Assembly (NCBI RefSeq): GCF_907165205.1
Contig: NC_058191.1
Location: forward strand, 1,428,501 to 1,492,500
Source of the DNA: Coccinella septempunctata
Taxonomy: Eukaryota > Arthropoda > Insecta > Coleoptera > Coccinellidae
Direction: 5' to 3'
DNA: 64,000 nucleotides
The stretch's first letter is position 1. Each line of letters starts with the position of its first letter. Under the pieces are notes generated by a model, which was not told the origin of the DNA, did not search any database, and saw only the letters and a list, made by a program, of their open reading frames with translations. Shown one piece after another: positions 1-11,520 of this stretch. Position numbers and translations under genes: made by a program.

Positions 1-636
1 ACTAAAAGGGAGTGCGGGAGACTTGACCAATGCTATGGTCGGGAGTCATAATCAGTGGTCCAAGTTTTCCACACTGACCTTAGATAATAGACTGCTTCAA
101 AAAAAATATACAAAGGTTCAAAAAAGTTAAAAACATCTCGGAAATGAGTGCGAGTGACTCTGAAATAGAAAACATATTTTATACGCTGATACATTTGATA
201 ATGAAAACCTTAACAGAGACAATCGTTGGTAATTGGAAATTGTTTTCCTTCAATGTTTTTCCTGATAAACTTATGGTCAAGTATCTTTCGCCCCCTGTTC
301 AACTCTCCCATGGGTTAGGGAGATATGAGCCAATTTTCGGTTCCTAAAAAAAATTGCTGTACTCCAAATGTTCATTCCACCATCACACAACTATTATCTA
401 TCGTTACCTATTTGGGCATGATATCTTCACGCAAAAAAATGAGTTGCTACCATTTACAGATACAATTTAAGTGGCCTCAGAGTGAAAAGGGGTTCAACTC
501 TCCCGGACTCCCCATACAAGTCAAAGACTCACCCGGTATAACATATAGGATCTCACTTAAATCTTGCCCAAAAGAAAAACGATTATTCGAATCAATAGTG
601 TCATTCTTTCGACATACAATCATTTTTCTTCTATAG
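1..636. other. Left edge and probable intron upstream of host exon
   Basis: There is no confident gene here. A frame open from the window edge (positions 2-130, 42 codons) ends before a poly-A-rich stretch and could be the tail of something to the left, but it resembles nothing I know. Around 518-545 lies a remnant of the dispersed repeat whose end reads like GTCAAAGACTCACCC (better copies at 28.25 kb and 43.2/48.1 kb). The segment ends in a pyrimidine-rich tract and AG at 635-636, which serves as the splice acceptor of the next feature. Confidence 0.4.
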
Positions 637-1281
637 GGAATTCCTTCTCATCCACACGAAGTTGTTCTGCTAGAATTCACTCCAAAACTCGAAGCCATGA
701 ATATTATATTGGCGAAAGAGATCGAAAGCTTCGACAGACTGATTAAACTCGCCCAGAACCTCGTGCAGAATAACGCTGCGATTTCAAGAACCATCGCCTC
801 TCAAAAAGTGAAGGAGTTAAAACAAGGGATCGCTATAGGAAAAGAAGAAGCGAAATATGCCAGTGGAGATGTTAAAATGTGCATCAGTAGACAAGAGTAC
901 GACATTCCTAGGTCTGTGATGAATCCATCTTCCAACTGTTACATGAACAACACAGATATGGCTGCAGTCAAGAACAAACTATTGAAGTTACAGACCATAA
1001 CGAAACAACTGTTCCCAAACTGTCAAAAACTACACATGGACGACAATGAAAAAGAAATTACCCTGTTCAGGAAATGTTTGACGGAAAGAACTGACGATAC
1101 TTTTCGTCATATAACAAGAATAAGGGATGAATTCGATGCTGCTTTCAGCAATGTTATGAAGAATTCTCTGGAATGTGTTATAGAAGGTAGTTTTGAAACT
1201 TTCAAGAGCATTGGCGAAGTGATGAGTTCCGTTAAGAATTGTAAAAATATGTATAATTATAAAATAAAGAAGCTACCATGA
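637..1281 (+). CDS. Terminal exon of an uncharacterised six-cysteine insect protein
   Basis: The frame is open from just after the acceptor TTTTTCTTCTATAG (ends 636) to the TGA at 1279-1281, giving 214 codons. The first ATG is at 697, but 20 in-frame codons precede it and there is no signal peptide, so I read this as a last exon whose start and upstream exon(s) lie outside or unseen in 1-636. Visible features are a mostly helical, Lys/Glu-rich composition, an early segment of alternating hydrophobic and charged residues, and six cysteines spread over the C-terminal two thirds (motifs KMCIS, SNCYM, PNCQK, RKCLT, LECV, KNCKN). This spacing would suit a small secreted disulphide protein of the kind common in insects. 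An AATAAA at 1263-1268 lies before the stop codon and none was seen just after it. I do not recognise the family. Codon use and the unbroken frame make it the best host gene candidate in the window. Confidence 0.6.
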   Translation, partial: GIPSHPHEVVLLEFTPKLEAMNIILAKEIESFDRLIKLAQNLVQNNAAISRTIASQKVKELKQGIAIGKEEAKYASGDVKMCISRQEYDIPRSVMNPSSNCYMNNTDMAAVKNKLLKLQTITKQLFPNCQKLHMDDNEKEITLFRKCLTERTDDTFRHITRIRDEFDAAFSNVMKNSLECVIEGSFETFKSIGEVMSSVKNCKNMYNYKIKKLP

Positions 1282-1383
1282 AAAACAGCATTATTATTTA
1301 TAACTTTATTGATCTCTAATTATATACAGGGAGTTTTTTAAAATTTGAACGGAAATTTGAACAGTAGATTCAAAAAGACTGCA

Positions 1384-2181
1384 ACAGGGTGTATTCAAAG
1401 GTGAGGTTTTTTTTGCCACAAGGTAGAACTGATCAAAATGAGTCGTTTAACCAAAAATTGTCTGCATAAAATATCCAAGATGGCTTAGATACAACCCCTA
1501 GAATTTCGACAAAATTCGACAAAAAGTACGGGACTGTGAAAGGTGACTCCGGCATCGCAAAAACGAAACAAAACAAACATATGACTAGACAATGAATGGT
1601 TCAGTATCAAGTTGATCGGATTAGATGAATCAGGTCACTTTTGAGAGAATCATAATTGTTTTATCGTGCAATTTAGGGTGAAAAAAAATGTAGAAAATCG
1701 AGACAGTTTCTTCAAAGTGCTTATGTTAGTTATGTTGAAAAAGTGTTATGATGTTTCCCCATTTCATCCCATTTTTACGACAATTGTTTTAAAGTTCGAA
1801 CAGGAAGATTGTGATGACCATTGTGAAAAAATTCGTGAATAATTTAGAAGAATTTTATAGGTGAGATTTTGAAGTTTTATACTATTTTTTGCACTTGTGT
1901 CCTTAGTCTCTTCTGTCAGTTGGTATCAAATTGAGCCTTTACATAAAATCGTGTAAGTTACTAAAAAGTAATGAGAACAATTCGGCAATCCTAAAGTTTC
2001 CATTTTTTTTCATTACTACGTAAATATCGAACGAGACAATATCCATCCCAAAGGATCTAGGGTCGTATAAGGATCTATTTCAGGGATCATTTTCAATTTT
2101 TTTTTTACTTTGTCATTTTGAAAGTTTTGTAGAGGTGATTTTTGGTGAAACGCTTCATTTTGATCTTCAAATACACCCTGT
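1384..2181. mobile_element. Non-autonomous TIR element, ACAGGGTGT family, copy 1
   Basis: The left end reads ACAGGGTGTATTCAAAG and the right end is its imperfect inverse (CTTCAAATACACCCTGT), bounding about 0.8 kb with no transposase. The interior matches copies at 26.92 kb and 30.59 kb over long stretches, for example the AAATGTAGAAAATCGA block and the GGTGAAACGCTTCATTTTGA block near the right end. Superfamily is not determined because no clear target duplication was found. Confidence 0.7.
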
Positions 2182-3239
2182 GTTATTCGATTGGCAGTAC
2201 TGTGTTTGAAAAATTCGGATATTTAACGTTTAAGTCCACGAAATCGCCCTGTAGAACAAATTTCATTATTTTTTCAATATCGGCATAATCTGTAGCATTC
2301 ATTTATAGAATTAGTCAAATAAAATCGCATGGCACCAGACTTCTTGATTCCTGGTCGTCCATTCTTTCATGATTTCAAGATATTGACATTTTCTTGTATT
2401 TTTATTTTACTGCCCTTAAATAGATTCATCAGAATAGGCATCTCCTAAGAAAATGTTCTGACTATCAAAATTATGACACAAGGCATGGCAACAACTTATA
2501 CATATCTAAACACCATACTGCTAAGTATACGAGTCAACACCAAGTTTTACAGAAATCAAGCTTTACAACAATTTGGACAATAATCTCAGACTGATGAATG
2601 TAAAAAAATTTAAATGTGCAGTAACAAAATTTGTAATCGAGGGTTCTTTATATAGTGTCGAGGAATACCTCTCTGCTGTATTTGCCTAGTGGTATAATAT
2701 TCTTTCGATATTCAGTTTGCCAAATTCAATGTTTATTTCATTTCATTTTTTTTTCTTTTTCTCTCTCAGACTTTTCCTACACATTGTTTCTGATGTCTTA
2801 TAGGATTAACAATGTAATTCTGGATTGATTCGATATTTTTCCTAACAGAAATTAATCAGATGATATTCCACAGTTTTAACATAGCTTAATTGACTTTTCC
2901 ATAATGTTTACAACAGGTTGACCTTTGCGAATTTTTTTCAATATTTCCCAAATAAAAAGAGAAATATTGTATATTATAAAAATGATTTTTTATATCTTTT
3001 GTAAGCTGTTGTGAATTTTATGGAATATTATTATTATATCGAAGATCACGCAGTTCAGTTGGAGTCTTGAATTCCGGGTATTTCTTGAAATATAAACCCG
3101 AACTTTGCGAAATGATCACAAGTGGAATTTCTGATCGATAATTTCAGTTAGATTAAATTTTCAAATCGATTTCAACGGATTTTTTCGAGTGCCCCATTGA
3201 ATAGAGCAGTCACTCGGTTGCCAGTTCAATCTCATCAAG
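2182..3239. other. AT-rich intergenic stretch, no gene seen
   Basis: No frame of note. An unusually strong polypyrimidine tract ending in AG (2741-2769) looks like a splice acceptor, but no open exon follows it. Confidence 0.4.
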
Positions 3240-3864
3240 TGTAATTTCCTTGCTCAACCCCCTCATCATTTCAGTACCCAGAATTAAGTATAGCTGGAAC
3301 GTGCCACCAAATATGATGCGATATTGTTGTACCTTTGACCGTGTGTTTCAAGGCATGGGTGCGTTTGGATTAGGGGTGGTTTCTTCTCTTTGTCGATTCA
3401 CGTGCATAACTCTCCGCGCCGGACGCTATTGTGAATTAACTGCTTTGTTCGGGGGTTCCGTAATGACTATTCGAGGGCAGGATCGGACCAGGCAATTTTC
3501 ATCCTCACCAACTTGGTCAGAGTTGACTAGTGTACTTATTTCACGATTTTTAGGTCATTAGGAGTAACGACTCACAGTTATATAAGCATTTCATCTTTAT
3601 TTTATAATTGAGCTAAACTAGTGTAAAAAATTAAGGGACAAAAAAATGGAACTATATGATTTTCAGGTCCTTGAAGGAAAATGGTTGTACAGCAATAGTT
3701 GGGGAGCCGACGATGCTAAATCGGGATTTACTCGAGCGTCGTGGAGATCTACTGAATTTTGAAGATTAGATGGTAGAAAGAAGAAAAGGTCCTGTGATGT
3801 ATGCACTTTTAGCGGTGGGGAAAGCGTCTGCAGGTTCCCAAATATGTGAAACAAATCATTAGGT
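3240..3864. other. Single-copy GC-richer patch, possible regulatory DNA
   Basis: Base composition rises sharply between about 3240 and 3560. A 103-codon frame (3250-3561) covers most of it, but the peptide has no recognisable domain and the reverse strand is similarly open. I treat it as possible conserved non-coding DNA rather than a gene. Confidence 0.25.
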
Positions 3865-4485
3865 GTACATACTCGAGCGTGTCAGATTAAGATAGTGTAT
3901 ATGCCCTACGTGTCTCTGATATGAATTCATATTTATCTGACAGTTTGCGTGGTGGGGATGACCGTACGAAAGAGTTGAAAGTGGTAAGAAAAAAATTTGT
4001 TTCGGGCGTGTCAGATTTTCAGAGAATATGTTAATTGGACACAAAGGAAGCTACTTTTCAAGAAACTAACAATTCGGAAATGACGCAAGGTCACAGCGGT
4101 CCATTGAAAATGCAAAAAAAAATCGTTACTTGTACTTACTCGAGCGTGTCAGATTTTCGTACAGATGGTTAATCTCGGTGATGCATACGTGTTGACACAT
4201 TAATCTGACATGTACCTCTAATCGTTTCTGTATTCATTATGAAAGTTGTAGATAATAAAATGGTATACAACTTTTGGCTGAAGCAATTTTTCATACGCTC
4301 AACCGTTTTAGAGCTACAAAGTGATAAGACCGAGGAGCTTAGCCACACATGGGAAAGGCCAAGGTCAAGGTAGAAACCCAGTCCAATAAACATTCTTCGC
4401 CATATATCTCAAAAACGTTCAAACGCAGAAAAAATTGCTTCGGACAAAATTCGTAGAAAATGTTGAGCCCTACATTTTTCATAAT

Positions 4486-4536
4486 AGGCTGCTTTAAATT
4501 GTAGTTTTTTAGACAAACTACAATTTAAAGCAGCCT
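4486..4536. repeat. Perfect 22-bp-arm palindrome with 7-nt loop
   Basis: Arms 4486-4507 and 4515-4536 are exact reverse complements around the loop TTTAGAC. The arm begins AGGCTGCTTTAAATTG. With no mismatch in 22 bp inside otherwise drifted sequence, it is either recent or maintained. Confidence 0.9.
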
Positions 4537-4699
4537 TGTATCTAATTTTAACTGTTCTGTATTTGTTACTAGTTGCATGTTGCCTGTTCACACTCATGCC
4601 GCATTTTCAGATTGTTCAAGATGGTTGCTCTTTGTGTTTCGGTATGTATCATGTGAGTTTTCGTGTGTACTTATTCTAATGTAAATTTATTTTAGAGTC

Positions 4700-4728
4700 C
4701 TGAAGAAGACCCTAATCAGGGTCGAAAC
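4700..4728 (+). other. Hammerhead-like hairpin (CTGAAGA - stem - GAAAC)
   Basis: CTGAAGA (4700-4706), one extra A, then a 6-bp stem GACCCT / AGGGTC with loop AATC, then GAAAC (4724-4728). This is the order of the hammerhead core CUGANGA - stem II - GAAA, with one extra base before stem II. Hammerhead motifs are known in Penelope-like elements. Stems I and III and the cleavage site are not evident, so activity is doubtful. Confidence 0.4.
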
Positions 4729-5210
4729 GTAGACCTAAGATGAAATAAATAAGAGAGAAAATCTTACTATCAATTTCCCTACGCACCTTAAACTAATGAA
4801 AGAATATACACCTTACTGGGAATTACACTTAATTTCAATAGAATATATACTTTTGATTATGTTATTAATAACATACATCTTAATCCGACATGCTCGAGTA
4901 TGTACAATCATACCCTGTTAATGAAATAATATTCTTAATAGAAAAATAATACTGAATTCGATGTTCTGAAGATAACAATCAACAAAATATTTGAGAAGTC
5001 ATTATTATTATGAATAAATGAGAGTACTACTCAATGTCAATGATGTCAATTTTTCGAGAAAAAGAAATGATTTGAGTAGTGTACCCTTTATTCTTGACTA
5101 TCAATAGTTCCTTGATTTTTCTGTTGTTTGCATTGATGTCATCTCCTGCGTAGAGAGAAAATGTGTATTTTGTCAAAAATAATACTTTGTTGAAAACATA
5201 CCAGTTGGAT

Positions 5211-5804
5211 AATGGGGAATTTTCCTAAATTTGGGTTATCACTGCATATGCAAGTTAAAATTGAATAATTATGAGTTTCATTCACGAATTTTTCGAATTC
5301 ACCGCGGAAACTATTTGAAATAAATCTTCAAATATGGGGTTTTAAAATTTAAATCGCTTTGTTTCAAGTTTGCGATTTGGCAACAGCGCCTAGCAGGAAA
5401 TAAAAATAACAATGTCCGATCAGCTTGTTTATAAAATACCAGCTGTTGATTTACAGCCAGCATAAGGCGCGTACTCACTGGCGAGCCTCAACAGCAACTG
5501 GCCATAAAAATCCCATAAAATTTTACGACCTTCCTCGTTCGTCGCTGATTTCATAGACAGCCATCTTTGTCTATCTCATCAAGATAATGTATTTGTTGTC
5601 CTTTATTATCAACGCATATTTTAGTCGACGTCACCAGCTTGTGACATGGACACAAAACGGTTTAAATTTAAAATACTCATTCTCATTTTTAAGTATTTAA
5701 AATAATTTTTTTGGGCAACGGTTGAAATGGTTATTTCGAAATGTGACGTTTCAAAGATATTTCATAAAAACTACACATTTTTGTCAAAAGGAGCATTCCC
5801 AATT
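5211..5804. mobile_element. ~0.6-kb MITE, AATGGGGAAT family, copy 1
   Basis: This region aligns with 29988-30540 almost end to end, sharing for example GATTTGGCAACAGCGCCTA and ACGACCTTCCTCGTTCGTCG. The ends are short imperfect inverted repeats (left AATGGGGAATTTTCCT; right end reverse complement AATTGGGAATGCTCC). No coding capacity. Confidence 0.65.
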
Positions 5805-6427
5805 TTTCACTTATGTGGAATAAGAAAGAGTTCTGGGAGTTATTAAAATGAGTCCCATTAAAATGAGTCCCGAATACAGTATTATCGTTATATCTATAGG
5901 ATATTATTTCATCGGGTGGATAGAATTCACGCAATACGGGCCTGAGCAACAAGTAATGATAGCGTTCGTGATTCAATAGATCCAGGAGGGAAAAAGCGTT
6001 AGAAGCAAGCTTCGAACCACCCCTATTTTTTCACATCGGAATTAAATAGTGGCTTAGAGTTTATAGTTAAACAAGCATTTCCAGCTTAAGTACTAGGACT
6101 ATAACAAACACGTCCTGTTCTATTGTGCCCGATTTTTAGTGTAGAAATCCAGGTAACGTTCAACCGCGAACTGTTTTTTGTGGAGACTTAGACAAACAGT
6201 ATTTCACTTTCAGTTTTTTACGATTTCCTGACTTTGGTTCTGTTGCAGATTGTTGCACCCAAGGCTTTTGACAGATTGAAAGCGAGTGTTTTAGAAGTAT
6301 AACGGTTTCTCTTCTATCTCTTCTTATCTACTTGCACATATTCGAAAGATGAAAACCTCCATCATGTGCTAATGATTATACAGGGCAGCTCACAATTAAA
6401 TCCCGTAGTTGGGAGGATCATACCTTT
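5805..6427. other. Intergenic, nothing recognised
   Basis: AT-rich sequence. The 81-codon reverse frame 5731-5976 straddles the end of the preceding MITE and is not a gene. Confidence 0.4.
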
Positions 6428-7503
6428 TGATAGGAGAGTGATAGAGAGCTCAAACGTTTTGCATTATATTCCTTATATCCTCAAGTTGTTTCTCAGATAA
6501 GAGATGAGCCTCATCTTATGAGGAATGGATAAGAAAATTATGATTTTCGACAATATAGTGATTTTTGTCCAAGAAAAGAAAGTTCAAGAAAAGATAACAA
6601 TTATACTCTGTTCACTTTTATTTTAGCACCCGGTTGACCATGGAAATTTGACACATTTCACTCTGTATAGTACGAAAATGTGGGGTTATGACGCTTATCA
6701 AAACATGTATGGATTTTAAATCAACGCTATGTTGCCCGTTCTACGTAAAAGTTTCTGTTATTACGTATTTTATCACAATGTCGAATGTCTTCGAAAATAT
6801 ATGACGAACATAATTGAAGTTTATATAAACTGATTGAAGGCATACCAAATATCGTTATTTGCATGGAGAATACAAGAGATCAGTATAATATCGTAATATG
6901 CACTAGCTTGAAGAGAGTTTATGTTCGTTATCTTCTTTGACTAAAGTTTGAATACGTTACATCAGTTGTAGATTTCAAAAATATTAACCCGAAGATGAAA
7001 TGCATATGACGCAGTGGTTGGGAATGGATATCTCCCGAAGGAATTAACAGATTATTACAGGAATGTTAAATTTTTCAACAAAAATAATCTTGCACCAATA
7101 TAAGTGAAAGGAATTAAAGTAAGTTTCAAGTCAAGATGAACAAGATAAACAATTAACAGGACAACTGGCGCGTATTTGTGGCTGTTCATCTTAAAACATT
7201 GATATAATAATAATAATTAGGTATTTATTGGTACCTTGAGACAGTTACAATGTATATGACAAGTCAAATGAAAAATAGAAAAATCAATTTTCGAGAACTT
7301 ATTCTATGATGACATTCATCCAAAATCCTGCAGTAAACTTTTCGCATTAATTCACTCAAACATAAAATTCTCAAACGCCACCACTTTTTTGAGTCTCCCA
7401 ATAGAAGGAAATTCTTTGTCATTCATCTGATAAAAAACGTGAGGATATAAGGAATATAATGCAAAAGGTTTGTTCACTCTATAATTCTCCTATTAAAACT
7501 TAG
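6428..7503. mobile_element. TIR element (GGTTGGCCATG family, copy a) within an outer inverted repeat
   Basis: An outer inverted pair (6428-6487 and 7436-7502, sharing GCATTATATTCCTTATATCC) encloses a truncated copy of another element at about 6605-7433. That inner copy starts with TTCACTTTTATTTTAGCACC and matches 9397-8500 on the opposite strand, but lacks the far TIR. It ends near the GAGTCTCCCAATAGAAGGAA block. No coding capacity. Confidence 0.55.
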
Positions 7504-8262
7504 GTACATATAAGCCTCGCAAATACGGTACTTACTTGTGAACTGTTCTGTATTACTGAATATATTTTCTGCTTCTTTTTTGTCAGCTCTAGATAAAATT
7601 GAGTATATTCAATCACAAAAACACAAATTCATTTGAATCGCATATTATGATTCTCATTACTGAACTAAATATGTACACCATTTCAAACCTAACCCTACAA
7701 ACAAAAAAGGCATATGTAACTTGCAACGGTAGTAATCTAGTATCTCAGGCAAACCCATCTGAAATTTTTTCTGGAGGAACTCATCCTTATGGTGTTAGAA
7801 ACTAATATTCCATTTGTTTCACCGGCAGCACCCACAGGGGGCGTACCTAGAAGGCGATTACTTTTTCAATTTTCGTTTCCGAACCAACAATTAATGGAAT
7901 TAGTCGTATTTACATTCCAAGTCAGTAGCCTTTATTTATTTACCTTCATTATTCCCAAGATGTGATGGATGCAGTCGGTAATTAAAACCTCCCAAGATGA
8001 GCACGAATAGTATAATTTTTCAAAGATGACTGACGGCGCAGAGGGTGGTTTTGATCGATTCTAAATACTACGAGACACAGATTTTCGGCTGAGAAAAAAA
8101 AAGTTTATAATCTTCACGTTCCCTTCATGATGGCTGCTGATTATTTAATGATTGGTTCCATTTAATTTCTTTCCCATCCAAAAAACTGTATAAAACTGTA
8201 TAGGGTGTTACACGGTGGATTACCTACACCTACAATGTTTTGAGAAAACGGAATTCACAATG
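7504..8262. other. Intergenic, nothing recognised
   Basis: A 68-codon frame at 7599-7805 has no domain or splice context. I see no repeats or RNA genes. Confidence 0.4.
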
Positions 8263-9397
8263 GTATACTTTATTCACATTTATTTTAGCAGTCGGTTGGC
8301 CATGAAATAATTTTCTCAAGTTTTTGTAACTAGAACGGAGTAAGGTTGGCACCCATGAAATGTCGTTAATGTCATAATACCGATGCCACAAATTTTATAA
8401 ATTTTTATTATGAAAACGCCGAAAGTGATTGAAAAAAAGAGAAGACAGGTTTCAGGAAGTGCTATTTAGAATTCAGGTCCGCTTATTGAAATAGTTATAC
8501 CCTGATATTATAAAATCCACAATACGTCAGACGGTAGCGAATATATTCAATGTAAGAGAATTTATATAATGTTTCATCTGAATCTCAACGACTTATATTT
8601 CAGCTGAATGTTTCCACAATCAAAATGATTGTGAATGAAGAGGATGGCAAAGAATTTTCTTCTATTGGGAGACCCAAAAAAAGTGGTGGCATTTGAGAAT
8701 TTTATGTATGCGAAAAGTTCACAGGATTTTCGATGAATGTCATCGTAGAATAAGTTTCCGAAAATCGATTTTTCTATTTTTCATTTGACTTGTCCTATAC
8801 ATTGTAAATGTCTTAATGTACCAATAAATATATGATTATTATTATTATTATATCAAAGTATTGAGATAAAGAGCCATACATAAGAGCCAGTTGTTCTGTT
8901 AATTGTTAATTCATGTGAAATTTTTGTTCAAAAGTGAAGTTCCTCTTAACCTGAAACTTCCTTTGATTCCTTTTACTTCCATTGATGCAAGAGGATTTCT
9001 CTTGAAGAATTTTACATCTACAACCTACAACTGATATAACGTATTCAAACTTTAGCCAAAAAATATAACCTCAAGCTAGTGCATATTATAATATTATACT
9101 GATCTCTTGTATTTTCCATGCAAATAACTAGATTTGTTATGCCTACAATCAGATTGTATAAACTTCAATTTTGTTCGTCACATATTTTTCGACTTCATTT
9201 TTATCGAAGTGATTAAACATTGTGGTGAAATACGTAAATACTGATTCTTTTACGTAGAACGGACAACATAGCGCTGATTTATAACCCAAAAATATTTTGG
9301 CAAGCGTCATAACCCCACATTTTCGTACTATACAGAGTGAAATGTGTCAAATTTCCATGGCCAACCGAGTGCTAAAATAAAAGTGAATGGAGTATAC
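8263..9397 (-). mobile_element. Full-length TIR element, GGTTGGCCATG family, copy b
   Basis: The ends are inverted repeats of about 35 bp: the left end contains TTATTTTAGCAGTCGGTTGG and the reverse-complemented right end TTATTTTAGCACTCGGTTGG. The unit is 1.13 kb, has no transposase, and carries an internal ATT-repeat tract near 8838, possibly an old LINE tail. It is the most complete of four copies (others at 6605, 53556 and 55180-57321), and is oriented opposite to copy a. Confidence 0.7.
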
Positions 9398-11149
9398 TGA
9401 AAATTTAGGTACATGGATTATCAGACCTTTTATTCGACCTGAAAGATTTCAGCTTTGCAACGTTGCCGGTTTAAGAGACAATTGACATCAAATTTTTGAA
9501 AGATAAAACATTTTCAAATGTATTTATCATTTTTACATATGTTGAGTATAATTTAGGTACAGTTATTTCCTAAAGAATCACACTCCAAAAAAAAATCTTC
9601 AGATTTGTTTTATGGATTCGCATATCGAAAATTTAAGGATCGAATTTTGATCTTGAAACTGACAATATTTTTTGTCAAATAAAAACTCCATTTTTCGTGG
9701 CCTCGGATTCTTTGTTGAAGAATAATTTAAAAATATTTAGTTTTAGAGATTGCCAACTCTAACAACGATTATGTGACCTTCTGTGTGATTATGTGATTCA
9801 TTAATATAGATCTACCCATATGAAGAAATGGATTCTCAGAATCTCAGAGGATTTACTAGAAATCATCTATCTGGTCAAAACTTGACTCCTAGATCAGGAG
9901 CATGAATTTCCATTCCTTCATGAAAATATTTTAAAGGAATAGGTACCTACGTGTGACACCTCTATTTATAAAGATCTGTTAAAAAACTTTCTCTGCTTTA
10001 CTGTTCCAAATTGAAATATGACTATTAAAAGTGATCTTTGTGTTAGAAAAAGTCAACTAACTAAATAATATGATGGAAAGAAGAATGCCATGTCTATCAA
10101 TATGATTTTTGATGTGAATATGCATAATTTGATACAAGATTTTACTTTCATTATTTCACTAGATAAAGTGGTGCTTTATGAGGCTCTCAAGTGTAGATGA
10201 ACTTCTACTGTAAGGTGATGTTGGATGAATGAATAAAATGATCCATTGATGATTGCGGCCACTGCATAGAAACAAGTTAGAAAATCGGAACCACCAGGTG
10301 GAACAAGGCACACAAGTGTCCACCATATGTCCTAAACAACACCGGTCGAATCAAGCAAATTCACGCGAAACAACCCCCATTCGGATATCAGGTTATTCGC
10401 ATGATGGACACAACAAAAACACCACCGCGTGCACAAGCAGTGTAACTTGTTCCATATCAATACTTTCGGTCATTTTAATGCTCTCCCATTCAACTGACCG
10501 GCTTGCACATGGATGTCCGCCAGCGTTCTTATGCAGGGGGTGTTCCACCCCACGCCCAATTATTATTATTCATGCATTTCAATGCAAAGTCATCCGAAAA
10601 TCAGGGTGTAGATCTCTCAATGTGCACTAGGTGCACGTGTGCGCGTGCCGGTCGCTATAAAATGCCGATGCTGGGGAGGAAATGTCATTGTACAATGCGA
10701 TAGAAAAAGGGGTGGTTTACTATGTTTTGTAAGTTGCGAAATTTATTGTTGGGCATAATGAGAGCTCAACAGGGGACTGGTACGGAGAAAGGTGTACTTA
10801 TAATTGTGTACATTTATGATTGACACGCGAAGCGAGCCTTTCAAAGGGGATATGATTAATCTGGAGAACCCTCGTTGAATTTTAATCGTTAAAAAATCCG
10901 TATATTAATCCTATCTACGTCATTTTTCACTTTCGACGGATTAGATCGTTGAAGCGCTTAAGGGTAACGCTGAAGCTCTAAAACGTTCTAAGCGCACCCC
11001 GGTCCATCAGCAAGCTTCCTCCAATCAAATTCTTTTCAACATGATAAATCTCAGGCAAGTCGTTTTCTATGATATTATTATACAATGTGACTAATGTTAT
11101 TTGGAGATATCAAGAGAATTTTGGAATTTTTCTCTATAATGTTTTGTTC
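9398..11149. other. Intergenic, with GC-richer island at about 10.23-10.70 kb
   Basis: The 9.4-10.2 kb part is AT-rich without features. The 10.23-10.70 kb island holds frames of 125 and 66 codons on the plus strand without recognisable domains, a CACGTG-containing stretch near 10633 and a TATA box, and is more likely regulatory than coding. Confidence 0.3.
10656..10690 (+). promoter_or_regulatory. Possible core promoter: TATAAA plus Inr-like TCATTG
   Basis: TATAAA at 10656-10661 is followed 30 bases later by TCATTG (10684-10689), the spacing expected of an insect TATA/Inr promoter. It lies in a GC-richer single-copy island downstream of an E-box (CACGTG). No obvious exon follows, so this is a weak prediction. 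Confidence 0.25.
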
Positions 11150-11520
11150 AACAATGTCCCACAGATTGTCTTTTGAAAAAACTTGGCTCGGTATAACCAA
11201 CTCAAGTTGATTGCAAATTATCTTGAACATAGAAAACATAGGGTTGAGTTTGAATCTAAAGGATATAAATATTCACTTGATGTCCTGTTGAGATGGGGAT
11301 TACTCAAAGAGTCTATAGAATTCCTATCCTCATATTACAGACAGAAGCAGTTATTGCAAATTTCTCGCCTCAAGACAATATTCAAGCAGCAGTCGAAAAC
11401 TTTCATTCAACTGTGCATGGTAAGAGCAAGCAATTGGTTTGAAGGAATTCAAGTTCTTTTGCATCAAGAAAAACCTGTCTGCATTCTACCTCAACACGAA
11501 AGTTTCACCCCAAATTGAGC
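11150..11520 (+). pseudogene. Decayed non-LTR reverse transcriptase fragment
   Basis: Conceptual translation gives a palm-domain-like stretch ending in NYLEHRKHRVEFESKG (about 11207-11260), typical of the block before the QGSxLGP motif. A one-base shift then yields GITQ followed by a degraded match to that motif near 11296-11345. The frame is broken and the element has no recognisable ends. Clade not assignable. Confidence 0.4.

Larger units (their letters stand above)
3865..4905. mobile_element. 1.04-kb TIR element with GTACATACTCGAG ends
   Basis: The two ends are imperfect inverted repeats of about 30 bp: left GTACATACTCGAGCGTGTC, right (reverse complement) GTACATACTCGAGCATGTC, both followed by a GATTAAGAT-like block. 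Related GAGCGTGTCAGATT motifs recur inside at about 3997 and 4137, so it has subterminal repeats like many cut-and-paste elements. It carries no transposase frame but holds a perfect palindrome (4486-4536) and a GAAACG hairpin (4700-4728). Family not recognised. Confidence 0.6.

Noticed and set aside
2741..2769. Strong polypyrimidine tract plus AG as a splice acceptor
   Set aside because: All three downstream frames close quickly; no exon supported.
3250..3561. 103-codon frame in a GC-richer patch
   Set aside because: No domain, no splice context, comparable openness on the other strand; composition effect.
4305..4316. GTTTTAGAGCTA, identical to the start of the S. pyogenes CRISPR repeat
   Set aside because: A single 12-base match in insect transposon DNA, with no repeated units, spacers or cas genes; chance similarity.
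10253..10630. 125-codon frame
   Set aside because: Composition-driven; overlaps another open frame and a likely regulatory island; no recognisable protein features.
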